NCBI GenBank assembly: GCA_043228905.1
Contig: JBHGNT010000049.1
Location: 119,105 to 183,104 of the forward strand
From: Azolla caroliniana
Taxonomy: Eukaryota > Polypodiophyta
Direction: 5' to 3'
Length of the DNA: 64,000 nucleotides
The translations under genes and the position numbers were made by a program. Positions 49,375 to 61,699 of the stretch are shown piece by piece. The notes under the pieces are model-generated. The model had not been told where the DNA came from, did no database searches, and saw nothing but the letters and a program-made list of their open reading frames with translations. Positions within the stretch are counted from its first letter, which is position 1, and each line of letters opens with the position of its first letter.

Positions 49375-50914
49375 TGGCGACATACCATATTAGCTCGCTA
49401 GGAAACCGTCTTCCTCACCTTGGCGCGTCGAGGCCTTGTGTCACCCGTTGGACTCGGGTCGCCGCTTGTATGGTTGCACCAAACTGGGAAGATGATCGAC
49501 GGTAGTTTCACACCAGTTTCCGTTCCCTTCCGGGAACCCTCAAACGCTACACGGTACGTGCCACAAACCTCGGGAAGCGACCCCCCCTCGAAACTAGGTC
49601 ATACGGCCTCCAGCCCGATGACGTGCGGACGTGGAAGGTTTGTCGACTAGCAAACAACCCGAGCCTTGCAGCATTCCGAGAACGTTGTCATTCGTTACAG
49701 CGAGGACCTTCTTGTTTCTTCTCCGTTGACGTTGCATTGGAAAGGAAAGGAGAACAAGAGAACGCATTTCAACCGTTTTGTTTTGATCAGGGGTTGTTGG
49801 TGCGCGTCATTTGGCTCACGCTAAATCTCAAAGGCTGCAGCTAGAGTTTTGACGATGTTAAAAGGTGGTTACGTATCCCACCGATCTATGGCTTTGTTCG
49901 GTAAAACCTGCAAGGCGAGACGATGTTGCCAGGATGTTTGGCCGGGAAGACGAGTCCGCAACCTTGGATGGATTGGTAGATGGAGGGTAAATTGCACCCA
50001 CATTGTCAATGGTAAGTTCTAACGTGTTGCATTGAACGTCGTGCCGTAATGACTCCCGTTGAAAGCAAAAGAAAGACGTGAAAGAGAGCATCAAGCCTGA
50101 TGCGCGGTTGCGGGGAATGTTGCAGCGTGGTTGGAATTCTCAATTGCGGTTTCCGTCCAAGGTGCTCATACGTACAACCGTAATGCGTGGTCTTCCTCTG
50201 CGTTATTCCAGGTGACACGAGTCTCGAGTAAGCGTCGGCCATTCCCAAGAACTTGAACCGCAGATTTGACCAGTAAGCGAGCAGATACCTATTACATCCG
50301 ACTTTGACGTGATCGCCAAATGTATTCGGAAGCCCCAAGTAAGGCACCGTCATGGCAGTTACTTCGCAGGCTCATTCCTCTTAACCTTCCACACGTGCGC
50401 GGTTAGCAATCCCTAAAGAACTCCTCGAACGAAGCTCGGGCGGTAACGTCTTGAATAAGGACCCACGCAAGGAGGCGAGGGGGACAAGATCGTAGCGGTG
50501 GTTTTGACGTACAACTAATTCAACCGCGCGGTATCAGAGCGAGGTTTCGATCCTCGGACCTGTGGGTTATGGGCCCACCACGCTTCCGCTGCGCCACTCT
50601 GATGCGGATGACTTGAAAGCCAAAGAGAGATAAAGAATTCAAAGAGAACGACGCGAGAGCTCTTCCTTATTTCTCCATGTTAATCTACTCGAGAAGCCAT
50701 GGAAACGTTGTAAACAAGGTCGAGGTTAGCAAATGGAGCGTGAACAACCCGAGCATGAGCACGGCGGGTGGCCCAGTTAAGTAGTACGGATGTTCCTACC
50801 TACTCGGCGCACGTCAATGTGTCTGCCTCGTTCGTTCTTGCTACGGACTTGGAGCGGGAGAACACCCTCTTGTGGGCAACGCGAGAGAGAGGGCGACCTG
50901 ATTATTCTTGAGCA
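49375..50914 (-). repeat. Array unit 1
   Basis: 1540 bp. It has GGCCTTGTG, AAAGGCTGCAG, and the only AGTAGTACGG (others read AGTAGTATGG). Confidence 0.95.
50532..50603 (-). tRNA. tRNA-iMet: Initiator tRNA-Met (CAU), array unit 1
   Basis: A 72-nt cloverleaf without intron: acceptor ATCAGAG/CTCTGAT, D arm GCGC-AGCGGAA-GCGT, anticodon arm GTGGG-CCCATAA-CCCAC, T arm CGAGG-ATCGAAA-CCTCG, discriminator A. Initiator hallmarks are the A1:U72 pair, three G:C pairs below the anticodon loop, and A54/A60 in the T loop. Against the plant initiator sequence known to me (T stem CCAGG/CCTGG), pair 50:64 is inverted from C:G to G:C, so the stem is kept. Upstream on the minus strand are a CAA motif at about -12 and a TTTATC at about -31, as in plant tRNA promoters. 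No run of four T's follows until 50070-50067. Confidence 0.96.
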
Positions 50915-52454
50915 TGGCGACATACCATATTAGCTCGCTAGGAAACCGTCTTCCTCACCTTGGCGCGTCGAGGCCTTGTGTCACCCGTTGGACTCGGGTC
51001 GCCGCTTGTATGGTTGCACCAAACTGGGAAGATGATCGACGGTAGTTTCACACCAGTTTCCGTTCCCTTCCGGGAACCCTCAAACGCTACACGGTACGTG
51101 CCACAAACCTCGGGAAGCGACCCCCCCTCGAAACTAGGTCATACGGCCTCCAGCCCGATGACGTGCGGACGTGGAAGGTTTGTCGACTAGCAAACAACCC
51201 GAGCCTTGCAGCATTCCGAGAACGTTGTCATTCGTTACAGCGAGGACCTTCTTGTTTCTTCTCCGTTGACGTTGCATTGGAAAGGAAAGGAGAACAAGAG
51301 AACGCATTTCAACCGTTTTGTTTTGATCAGGGGTTGTTGGTGCGCGTCATTTGGCTCACGCTAAATCTCAAAGGTTGCAGCTAGAGTTTTGACGATGTTA
51401 AAAGGTGGTTACGTATCCCACCGATCTATGGCTTTGTTCGGTAAAACCTGCAAGGCGAGACGATGTTGCCAGGATGTTTGGCCGGGAAGACGAGTCCGCA
51501 ACCTTGGATGGATTGGTAGATGGAGGGTAAATTGCACCCACATTGTCAATGGTAAGTTCTAACGTGTTGCATTGAACGTCGTGCCGTAATGACTCCCGTT
51601 GAAAGCAAAAGAAAGACGTGAAAGAGAGCATCAAGCCTGATGCGCGGTTGCGGGGAATGTTGCAGCGTGGTTGGAATTCTCAATTGCGGTTTCCGTCCAA
51701 GGTGCTCATACGTACAACCGTAATGCGTGGTCTTCCTCTGCGTTATTCCAGGTGACACGAGTCTCGAGTAAGCGTCGGCCATTCCCAAGAACTTGAACCG
51801 CAGATTTGACCAGTAAGCGAGCAGATACCTATTACATCCGACTTTGACGTGATCGCCAAATGTATTCGGAAGCCCCAAGTAAGGCACCGTCATGGCAGTT
51901 ACTTCGCAGGCTCATTCCTCTTAACCTTCCAGACGTGCGCGGTTAGCAATCCCTAAAGAACTCCTCGAACGAAGCTCGGGCGGTAACGTCTTGAATAAGG
52001 ACCCACGCAAGGAGGCGAGGGGGACAAGATCGTAGCGGTGGTTTTGACGTACAACTAATTCAACCGCGCGGTATCAGAGCGAGGTTTCGATCCTCGGACC
52101 TGTGGGTTATGGGCCCACCACGCTTCCGCTGCGCCACTCTGATGCGGATGACTTGAAAGCCAAAGAGAGATAAAGAATTCAAAGAGAACGACGCGAGAGC
52201 TCTTCCTTATTTCTCCATGTTAATCTACTCGAGAAGCCATGGAAACGTTGTAAACAAGGTCGAGGTTAGCAAATGGAGCGTGAACAACCCGAGCATGAGC
52301 ACGGCGGGTGGCCCAGTTAAGTAGTATGGATGTTCCTACCTACTCGGCGCACGTCAATGTGTCTGCCTCGTTCGTTCTTGCTACGGACTTGGAGCGGGAG
52401 AACACCCTCTTGTGGGCAACGCGAGAGAGAGGGCGACCTGATTATTCTTGAGCA
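50915..52454 (-). repeat. Array unit 2
   Basis: 1540 bp. It has GGCCTTGTG, AAAGGTTGCAG (shared with unit 3), and the private change CTTCCAGACG. Confidence 0.95.
52072..52143 (-). tRNA. tRNA-iMet: Initiator tRNA-Met (CAU), array unit 2
   Basis: Identical in sequence and flanks to the unit 1 copy, including the inverted 50:64 pair. Confidence 0.96.
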
Positions 52455-53995
52455 TGGCGACATACCATATTAGCTCGCTAGGAAACCGTCTTCCTCACCT
52501 TGGCGCGTCGAGGCCTTTGTGTCACCCGTTGGACTCGGGTCGCCGCTTGTATGGTTGCACCAAACTGGGAAGATGATCGACGGTAGTTTCACACCAGTTT
52601 CCGTTCCCTTCCGGGAACCCTCAAACGCTACACGGTACGTGCCACAAACCTCGGGAAGCGACCCCCCCTCGAAACTAGGTCATACGGCCTCCAGCCCGAT
52701 GACGTGCGGACGTGGAAGGTTTGTCGACTAGCAAACAACCCGAGCCTTGCAGCATTCCGAGAACGTTGTCATTCGTTACAGCGAGGACCTTCTTGTTTCT
52801 TCTCCGTTGACGTTGCATTGGAAAGGAAAGGAGAACAAGAGAACGCATTTCAACCGTTTTGTTTTGATCAGGGGTTGTTGGTGCGCGTCATTTGGCTCAC
52901 GCTAAATCTCAAAGGTTGCAGCTAGAGTTTTGACGATGTTAAAAGGTGGTTACGTATCCCACCGATCTATGGCTTTGTTCGGTAAAACCTGCAAGGCGAG
53001 ACGATGTTGCCAGGATGTTTGGCCGGGAAGACGAGTCCGCAACCTTGGATGGATTGGTAGATGGAGGGTAAATTGCACCCACATTGTCAATGGTAAGTTC
53101 TAACGTGTTGCATTGAACGTCGTGCCGTAATGACTCCCGTTGAAAGCAAAAGAAAGACGTGAAAGAGAGCATCAAGCCTGATGCGCGGTTGCGGGGAATG
53201 TTGCAGCGTGGTTGGAATTCTCAATTGCGGTTTCCGTCCAAGGTGCTCATACGTACAACCGTAATGCGTGGTCTTCCTCTGCGTTATTCCAGGTGACACG
53301 AGTCTCGAGTAAGCGTCGGCCATTCCCAAGAACTTGAACCGCAGATTTGACCAGTAAGCGAGCAGATACCTATTACATCCGACTTTGACGTGATCGCCAA
53401 ATGTATTCGGAAGCCCCAAGTAAGGCACCGTCATGGCAGTTACTTCGCAGGCTCATTCCTCTTAACCTTCCACACGTGCGCGGTTAGCAATCCCTAAAGA
53501 ACTCCTCGAACGAAGCTCGGGCGGTAACGTCTTGAATAAGGACCCACGCAAGGAGGCGAGGGGGACAAGATCGTAGCGGTGGTTTTGACGTACAACTAAT
53601 TCAACCGCGCGGTATCAGAGCGAGGTTTCGATCCTCGGACCTGTGGGTTATGGGCCCACCACGCTTCCGCTGCGCCACTCTGATGCGGATGACTTGAAAG
53701 CCAAAGAGAGATAAAGAATTCAAAGAGAACGACGCGAGAGCTCTTCCTTATTTCTCCATGTTAATCTACTCGAGAAGCCATGGAAACGTTGTAAACAAGG
53801 TCGAGGTTAGCAAATGGAGCGTGAACAACCCGAGCATGAGCACGGCGGGTGGCCCAGTTAAGTAGTATGGATGTTCCTACCTACTCGGCGCACGTCAATG
53901 TGTCTGCCTCGTTCGTTCTTGCTACGGACTTGGAGCGGGAGAACACCCTCTTGTGGGCAACGCGAGAGAGAGGGCGACCTGATTATTCTTGAGCA
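52455..53995 (-). repeat. Array unit 3
   Basis: 1541 bp. It has GGCCTTTGTG and AAAGGTTGCAG. Confidence 0.95.
53613..53684 (-). tRNA. tRNA-iMet: Initiator tRNA-Met (CAU), array unit 3
   Basis: Identical to the unit 1 copy. Confidence 0.96.
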
Positions 53996-55536
53996 TGGCG
54001 ACATACCATATTAGCTCGCTAGGAAACCGTCTTCCTCACCTTGGCGCGTCGAGGCCTTGGTGTCACCCGTTGGACTCGGGTCGCCGCTTGTATGGTTGCA
54101 CCAAACTGGGAAGATGATCGACGGTAGTTTCACACCAGTTTCCGTTCCCTTCCGGGAACCCTCAAACGCTACACGGTACGTGCCACAAACCTCGGGAAGC
54201 GACCCCCCCTCGAAACTAGGTCATACGGCCTCCAGCCCGATGACGTGCGGACGTGGAAGGTTTGTCGACTAGCAAACAACCCGAGCCTTGCAGCATTCCG
54301 AGAACGTTGTCATTCGTTACAGCGAGGACCTTCTTGTTTCTTCTCCGTTGACGTTGCATTGGAAAGGAAAGGAGAACAAGAGAACGCATTTCAACCGTTT
54401 TGTTTTGATCAGGGGTTGTTGGTGCGCGTCATTTGGCTCACGCTAAATCTCAAAGGCTGCAGCTAGAGTTTTGACGATGTTAAAAGGTGGTTACGTATCC
54501 CACCGATCTATGGCTTTGTTCGGTAAAACCTGCAAGGCGAGACGATGTTGCCAGGATGTTTGGCCGGGAAGACGAGTCCGCAACCTTGGATGGATTGGTA
54601 GATGGAGGGTAAATTGCACCCACATTGTCAATGGTAAGTTCTAACGTGTTGCATTGAACGTCGTGCCGTAATGACTCCCGTTGAAAGCAAAAGAAAGACG
54701 TGAAAGAGAGCATCAAGCCTGATGCGCGGTTGCGGGGAATGTTGCAGCGTGGTTGGAATTCTCAATTGCGGTTTCCGTCCAAGGTGCTCATACGTACAAC
54801 CGTAATGCGTGGTCTTCCTCTGCGTTATTCCAGGTGACACGAGTCTCGAGTAAGCGTCGGCCATTCCCAAGAACTTGAACCGCAGATTTGACCAGTAAGC
54901 GAGCAGATACCTATTACATCCGACTTTGACGTGATCGCCAAATGTATTCGGAAGCCCCAAGTAAGGCACCGTCATGGCAGTTACTTCGCAGGCTCATTCC
55001 TCTTAACCTTCCACACGTGCGCGGTTAGCAATCCCTAAAGAACTCCTCGAACGAAGCTCGGGCGGTAACGTCTTGAATAAGGACCCACGCAAGGAGGCGA
55101 GGGGGACAAGATCGTAGCGGTGGTTTTGACGTACAACTAATTCAACCGCGCGGTATCAGAGCGAGGTTTCGATCCTCGGACCTGTGGGTTATGGGCCCAC
55201 CACGCTTCCGCTGCGCCACTCTGATGCGGATGACTTGAAAGCCAAAGAGAGATAAAGAATTCAAAGAGAACGACGCGAGAGCTCTTCCTTATTTCTCCAT
55301 GTTAATCTACTCGAGAAGCCATGGAAACGTTGTAAACAAGGTCGAGGTTAGCAAATGGAGCGTGAACAACCCGAGCATGAGCACGGCGGGTGGCCCAGTT
55401 AAGTAGTATGGATGTTCCTACCTACTCGGCGCACGTCAATGTGTCTGCCTCGTTCGTTCTTGCTACGGACTTGGAGCGGGAGAACACCCTCTTGTGGGCA
55501 ACGCGAGAGAGAGGGCGACCTGATTATTCTTGAGCA
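53996..55536 (-). repeat. Array unit 4
   Basis: 1541 bp. It has the private GGCCTTGGTG, an inserted G where other long units have T. Confidence 0.95.
55154..55225 (-). tRNA. tRNA-iMet: Initiator tRNA-Met (CAU), array unit 4
   Basis: Identical to the unit 1 copy. Confidence 0.96.
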
Positions 55537-57077
55537 TGGCGACATACCATATTAGCTCGCTAGGAAACCGTCTTCCTCACCTTGGCGCGTCGAGGCCTTT
55601 GTGTCACCCGTTGGACTCGGGTCGCCGCTTGTATGGTTGCACCAAACTGGGAAGATGATCGACGGTAGTTTCACACCAGTTTCCGTTCCCTTCCGGGAAC
55701 CCTCAAACGCTACACGGTACGTGCCACAAACCTCGGGAAGCGACCCCCCCTCGAAACTAGGTCATACGGCCTCCAGCCCGATGACGTGCGGACGTGGAAG
55801 GTTTGTCGACTAGCAAACAACCCGAGCCTTGCAGCATTCCGAGAACGTTGTCATTCGTTACAGCGAGGACCTTCTTGTTTCTTCTCCGTTGACGTTGCAT
55901 TGGAAAGGAAAGGAGAACAAGAGAACGCATTTCAACCGTTTTGTTTTGATCAGGGGTTGTTGGTGCGCGTCATTTGGCTCACGCTAAATCTCAAAGGCTG
56001 CAGCTAGAGTTTTGACGATGTTAAAAGGTGGTTACGTATCCCACCGATCTATGGCTTTGTTCGGTAAAACCTGCAAGGCGAGACGATGTTGCCAGGATGT
56101 TTGGCCGGGAAGACGAGTCCGCAACCTTGGATGGATTGGTAGATGGAGGGTAAATTGCACCCACATTGTCAATGGTAAGTTCTAACGTGTTGCATTGAAC
56201 GTCGTGCCGTAATGACTCCCGTTGAAAGCAAAAGAAAGACGTGAAAGAGAGCATCAAGCCTGATGCGCGGTTGCGGGGAATGTTGCAGCGTGGTTGGAAT
56301 TCTCAATTGCGGTTTCCGTCCAAGGTGCTCATACGTACAACCGTAATGCGTGGTCTTCCTCTGCGTTATTCCAGGTGACACGAGTCTCGAGTAAGCGTCG
56401 GCCATTCCCAAGAACTTGAACCGCAGATTTGACCAGTAAGCGAGCAGATACCTATTACATCCGACTTTGACGTGATCGCCAAATGTATTCGGAAGCCCCA
56501 AGTAAGGCACCGTCATGGCAGTTACTTCGCAGGCTCATTCCTCTTAACCTTCCACACGTGCGCGGTTAGCAATCCCTAAAGAACTCCTCGAACGAAGCTC
56601 GGGCGGTAACGTCTTGAATAAGGACCCACGCAAGGAGGCGAGGGGGACAAGATCGTAGCGGTGGTTTTGACGTACAACTAATTCAACCGCGCGGTATCAG
56701 AGCGAGGTTTCGATCCTCGGACCTGTGGGTTATGGGCCCACCACGCTTCCGCTGCGCCACTCTGATGCGGATGACTTGAAAGCCAAAGAGAGATAAAGAA
56801 TTCAAAGAGAACGACGCGAGAGCTCTTCCTTATTTCTCCATGTTAATCTACTCGAGAAGCCATGGAAACGTTGTAAACAAGGTCGAGGTTAGCAAATGGA
56901 GCGTGAACAACCCGAGCATGAGCACGGCGGGTGGCCCAGTTAAGTAGTATGGATGTTCCTACCTACTCGGCGCACGTCAATGTGTCTGCCTCGTTCGTTC
57001 TTGCTACGGACTTGGAGCGGGAGAACACCCTCTTGTGGGCAACGCGAGAGAGAGGGCGACCTGATTATTCTTGAGCA
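55537..57077 (-). repeat. Array unit 5
   Basis: 1541 bp. It matches the array consensus at the variable sites read. Confidence 0.95.
56695..56766 (-). tRNA. tRNA-iMet: Initiator tRNA-Met (CAU), array unit 5
   Basis: Identical to the unit 1 copy. Confidence 0.96.
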
Positions 57078-58618
57078 TGGCGACATACCATATTAGCTCG
57101 CTAGGAAACCGTCTTCCTCACCTTGGCGCGTCGAGGCCTTTGTGTCACCCGTTGGACTCGGGTCGCCGCTTGTATGGTTGCACCAAACTGGGAAGATGAT
57201 CGACGGTAGTTTCACACCAGTTTCCGTTCCCTTCCGGGAACCCTCAAACGCTACACGGTACGTGCCACAAACCTCGGGAAGCGACCCCCCCTCGAAACTA
57301 GGTCATACGGCCTCCAGCCCGATGACGTGCGGACGTGGAAGGTTTGTCGACTAGCAAACAACCCGAGCCTTGCAGCATTCCGAGAACGTTGTCATTCGTT
57401 ACAGCGAGGACCTTCTTGTTTCTTCTCCGTTGACGTTGCATTGGAAAGGAAAGGAGAACAAGAGAACGCATTTCAACCGTTTTGTTTTGATCAGGGGTTG
57501 TTGGTGCGCGTCATTTGGCTCACGCTAAATCTCAAAGGCTGCAGCTAGAGTTTTGACGATGTTAAAAGGTGGTTACGTATCCCACCGATCTATGGCTTTG
57601 TTCGGTAAAACCTGCAAGGCGAGACGATGTTGCCAGGATGTTTGGCCGGGAAGACGAGTCCGCAACCTTGGATGGATTGGTAGATGGAGGGTAAATTGCA
57701 CCCACATTGTCAATGGTAAGTTCTAACGTGTTGCATTGAACGTCGTGCCGTAATGACTCCCGTTGAAAGCAAAAGAAAGACGTGAAAGAGAGCATCAAGC
57801 CTGATGCGCGGTTGCGGGGAATGTTGCAGCGTGGTTGGAATTCTCAATTGCGGTTTCCGTCCAAGGTGCTCATACGTACAACCGTAATGCGTGGTCTTCC
57901 TCTGCGTTATTCCAGGTGACACGAGTCTCGAGTAAGCGTCGGCCATTCCCAAGAACTTGAACCGCAGATTTGACCAGAATCCCAACAGATACCTATTATA
58001 TCCGACTTTGACGTGATCGCCAAATGTATTCGGAAGCCCCAAGTAAGGCACCGTCATGGCAGTTACTTCGCAGGCTCATTCCTCTTAACCTTCCACACGT
58101 GCGCGGTTAGCAATCCCTAAAGAACTCCTCGAACGAAGCTCGGGCGGTAACGTCTTGAATAAGGACCCACGCAAGGAGGCGAGGGGGACAAGATCGTAGC
58201 GGTGGTTTTGACGTACAACTAATTCAACCGCGCGGTATCAGAGCGAGGTTTCGATCCTCGGACCTGTGGGTTATGGGCCCACCACGCTTCCGCTGCGCCA
58301 CTCTGATGCGGATGACTTGAAAGCCAAAGAGAGATAAAGAATTCAAAGAGAACGACGCGAGAGCTCTTCCTTATTTCTCCATGTTAATCTACTCGAGAAG
58401 CCATGGAAACGTTGTAAACAAGGTCGAGGTTAGCAAATGGAGCGTGAACAACCCGAGCATGAGCACGGCGGGTGGCCCAGTTAAGTAGTATGGATGTTCC
58501 TACCTACTCGGCGCACGTCAATGTGTCTGCCTCGTTCGTTCTTGCTACGGACTTGGAGCGGGAGAACACCCTCTTGTGGGCAACGCGAGAGAGAGGGCGA
58601 CCTGATTATTCTTGAGCA
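57078..58618 (-). repeat. Array unit 6, with a cluster of changes
   Basis: 1541 bp. Six substitutions lie within 57978-57999 and nowhere else in the array; the rest is consensus. Confidence 0.95.
58236..58307 (-). tRNA. tRNA-iMet: Initiator tRNA-Met (CAU), array unit 6
   Basis: Identical to the unit 1 copy, although this unit has a mutation cluster about 240 bp downstream of the tRNA. Confidence 0.96.
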
Positions 58619-60159
58619 TGGCGACATACCATATTAGCTCGCTAGGAAACCGTCTTCCTCACCTTGGCGCGTCGAGGCCTTTGTGTCACCCGTTGGACTC
58701 GGGTCGCCGCTTGTATGGTTGCACCAAACTGGGAAGATGATCGACGGTAGTTTCACACCAGTTTCCGTTCCCTTCCGGGAACCCTCAAACGCTACACGGT
58801 ACGTGCCACAAACCTCGGGAAGCGACCCCCCCTCGAAACTAGGTCATACGGCCTCCAGCCCGATGACGTGCGGACGTGGAAGGTTTGTCGACTAGCAAAC
58901 AACCCGAGCCTTGCAGCATTCCGAGAACGTTGTCATTCGTTACAGCGAGGACCTTCTTGTTTCTTCTCCGTTGACGTTGCATTGGAAAGGAAAGGAGAAC
59001 AAGAGAACGCATTTCAACCGTTTTGTTTTGATCAGGGGTTGTTGGTGCGCGTCATTTGGCTCACGCTAAATCTCAAAGGCTGCAGCTAGAGTTTTGACGA
59101 TGTTAAAAGGTGGTTACGTATCCCACCGATCTATGGCTTTGTTCGGTAAAACCTGCAAGGCGAGACGATGTTGCCAGGATGTTTGGCCGGGAAGACGAGT
59201 CCGCAACCTTGGATGGATTGGTAGATGGAGGGTAAATTGCACCCACATTGTCAATGGTAAGTTCTAACGTGTTGCATTGAACGTCGTGCCGTAATGACTC
59301 CCGTTGAAAGCAAAAGAAAGACGTGAAAGAGAGCATCAAGCCTGATGCGCGGTTGCGGGGAATGTTGCAGCGTGGTTGGAATTCTCAATTGCGGTTTCCG
59401 TCCAAGGTGCTCATACGTACAACCGTAATGCGTGGTCTTCCTCTGCGTTATTCCAGGTGACACGAGTCTCGAGTAAGCGTCGGCCATTCCCAAGAACTTG
59501 AACCGCAGATTTGACCAGTAAGCGAGCAGATACCTATTACATCCGACTTTGACGTGATCGCCAAATGTATTCGGAAGCCCCAAGTAAGGCACCGTCATGG
59601 CAGTTACTTCGCAGGCTCATTCCTCTTAACCTTCCACACGTGCGCGGTTAGCAATCCCTAAAGAACTCCTCGAACGAAGCTCGGGCGGTAACGTCTTGAA
59701 TAAGGACCCACGCAAGGAGGCGAGGGGGACAAGATCGTAGCGGTGGTTTTGACGTACAACTAATTCAACCGCGCGGTATCAGAGCGAGGTTTCGATCCTC
59801 GGACCTGTGGGTTATGGGCCCACCACGCTTCCGCTGCGCCACTCTGATGCGGATGACTTGAAAGCCAAAGAGAGATAAAGAATTCAAAGAGAACGACGCG
59901 AGAGCTCTTCCTTATTTCTCCATGTTAATCTACTCGAGAAGCCATGGAAACGTTGTAAACAAGGTCGAGGTTAGCAAATGGAGCGTGAACAACCCGAGCA
60001 TGAGCACGGCGGGTGGCCCAGTTAAGTAGTATGGATGTTCCTACCTACTCGGCGCACGTCAATGTGTCTGCCTCGTTCGTTCTTGCTACGGACTTGGAGC
60101 GGGAGAACACCCTCTTGTGTGCAACGCGAGAGAGAGGGCGACCTGATTATTCTTGAGCA
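58619..60159 (-). repeat. Array unit 7
   Basis: 1541 bp. Private G-to-T change at about 60120 (TTGTGTGCAACG). Confidence 0.95.
59777..59848 (-). tRNA. tRNA-iMet: Initiator tRNA-Met (CAU), array unit 7
   Basis: Identical to the unit 1 copy. Confidence 0.96.
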
Positions 60160-61699
60160 TGGCGACATACCATATTAGCTCGCTAGGAAACCGTCTTCCT
60201 CACCTTGGCGCGTCGAGGCCTTGTGTCACCCGTTGGACTCGGGTCGCCGCTTGTATGGTTGCACCAAACTGGGAAGATGATCGACGGTAGTTTCACACCA
60301 GTTTCCGTTCCCTTCCGGGAACCCTCAAACGCTACACGGTACGTGCCACAAACCTCGGGAAGCGACCCCCCCTCGAAACTAGGTCATACGGCCTCCAGCC
60401 CGATGACGTGCGGACGTGGAAGGTTTGTCGACTAGCAAACAACCCGAGCCTTGCAGCATTCCGAGAACGTTGTCATTCGTTACAGCGAGGACCTTCTTGT
60501 TTCTTCTCCGTTGACGTTGCATTGGAAAGGAAAGGAGAACAAGAGAACGCATTTCAACCGTTTTGTTTTGATCAGGGGTTGTTGGTGCGCGTCATTTGGC
60601 TCACGCTAAATCTCAAAGGCTGCAGCTAGAGTTTTGACGATGTTAAAAGGTGGTTACGTATCCCACCGATCTATGGCTTTGTTCGGTAAAACCTGCAAGG
60701 CGAGACGATGTTGCCAGGATGTTTGGCCGGGAAGACGAGTCCGCAACCTTGGATGGATTGGTAGATGGAGGGTAAATTGCACCCACATTGTCAATGGTAA
60801 GTTCTAACGTGTTGCATTGAACGTCGTGCCGTAATGACTCCCGTTGAAAGCAAAAGAAAGACGTGAAAGAGAGCATCAAGCCTGATGCGCGGTTGCGGGG
60901 AATGTTGCAGCGTGGTTGGAATTCTCAATTGCGGTTTCCGTCCAAGGTGCTCATACGTACAACCGTAATGCGTGGTCTTCCTCTGCGTTATTCCAGGTGA
61001 CACGAGTCTCGAGTAAGCGTCGGCCATTCCCAAGAACTTGAACCGCAGATTTGACCAGTAAGCGAGCAGATACCTATTACATCCGACTTTGACGTGATCG
61101 CCAAATGTATTCGGAAGCCCCAAGTAAGGCACCGTCATGGCAGTTACTTCGCAGGCTCATTCCTCTTAACCTTCCACACGTGCGCGGTTAGCAATCCCTA
61201 AAGAACTCCTCGAACGAAGCTCGGGCGGTAACGTCTTGAATAAGGACCCACGCAAGGAGGCGAGGGGGACAAGATCGTAGCGGTGGTTTTGACGTACAAC
61301 TAATTCAACCGCGCGGTATCAGAGCGAGGTTTCGATCCTCGGACCTGTGGGTTATGGGCCCACCACGCTTCCGCTGCGCCACTCTGATGCGGATGACTTG
61401 AAAGCCAAAGAGAGATAAAGAATTCAAAGAGAACGACGCGAGAGCTCTTCCTTATTTCTCCATGTTAATCTACTCGAGAAGCCATGGAAACGTTGTAAAC
61501 AAGGTCGAGGTTAGCAAATGGAGCGTGAACAACCCGAGCATGAGCACGGCGGGTGGCCCAGTTAAGTAGTATGGATGTTCCTACCTACTCGGCGCACGTC
61601 AATGTGTCTGCCTCGTTCGTTCTTGCTACGGACTTGGAGCGGGAGAACACCCTCTTGTGGGCAACGCGAGAGAGAGGGCGACCTGATTATTCTTGAGCA
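60160..61699 (-). repeat. Array unit 8
   Basis: 1540 bp, with the short GGCCTTGTG allele also seen in units 1 and 2. Confidence 0.95.
61317..61388 (-). tRNA. tRNA-iMet: Initiator tRNA-Met (CAU), array unit 8
   Basis: Identical to the unit 1 copy. Confidence 0.96.
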
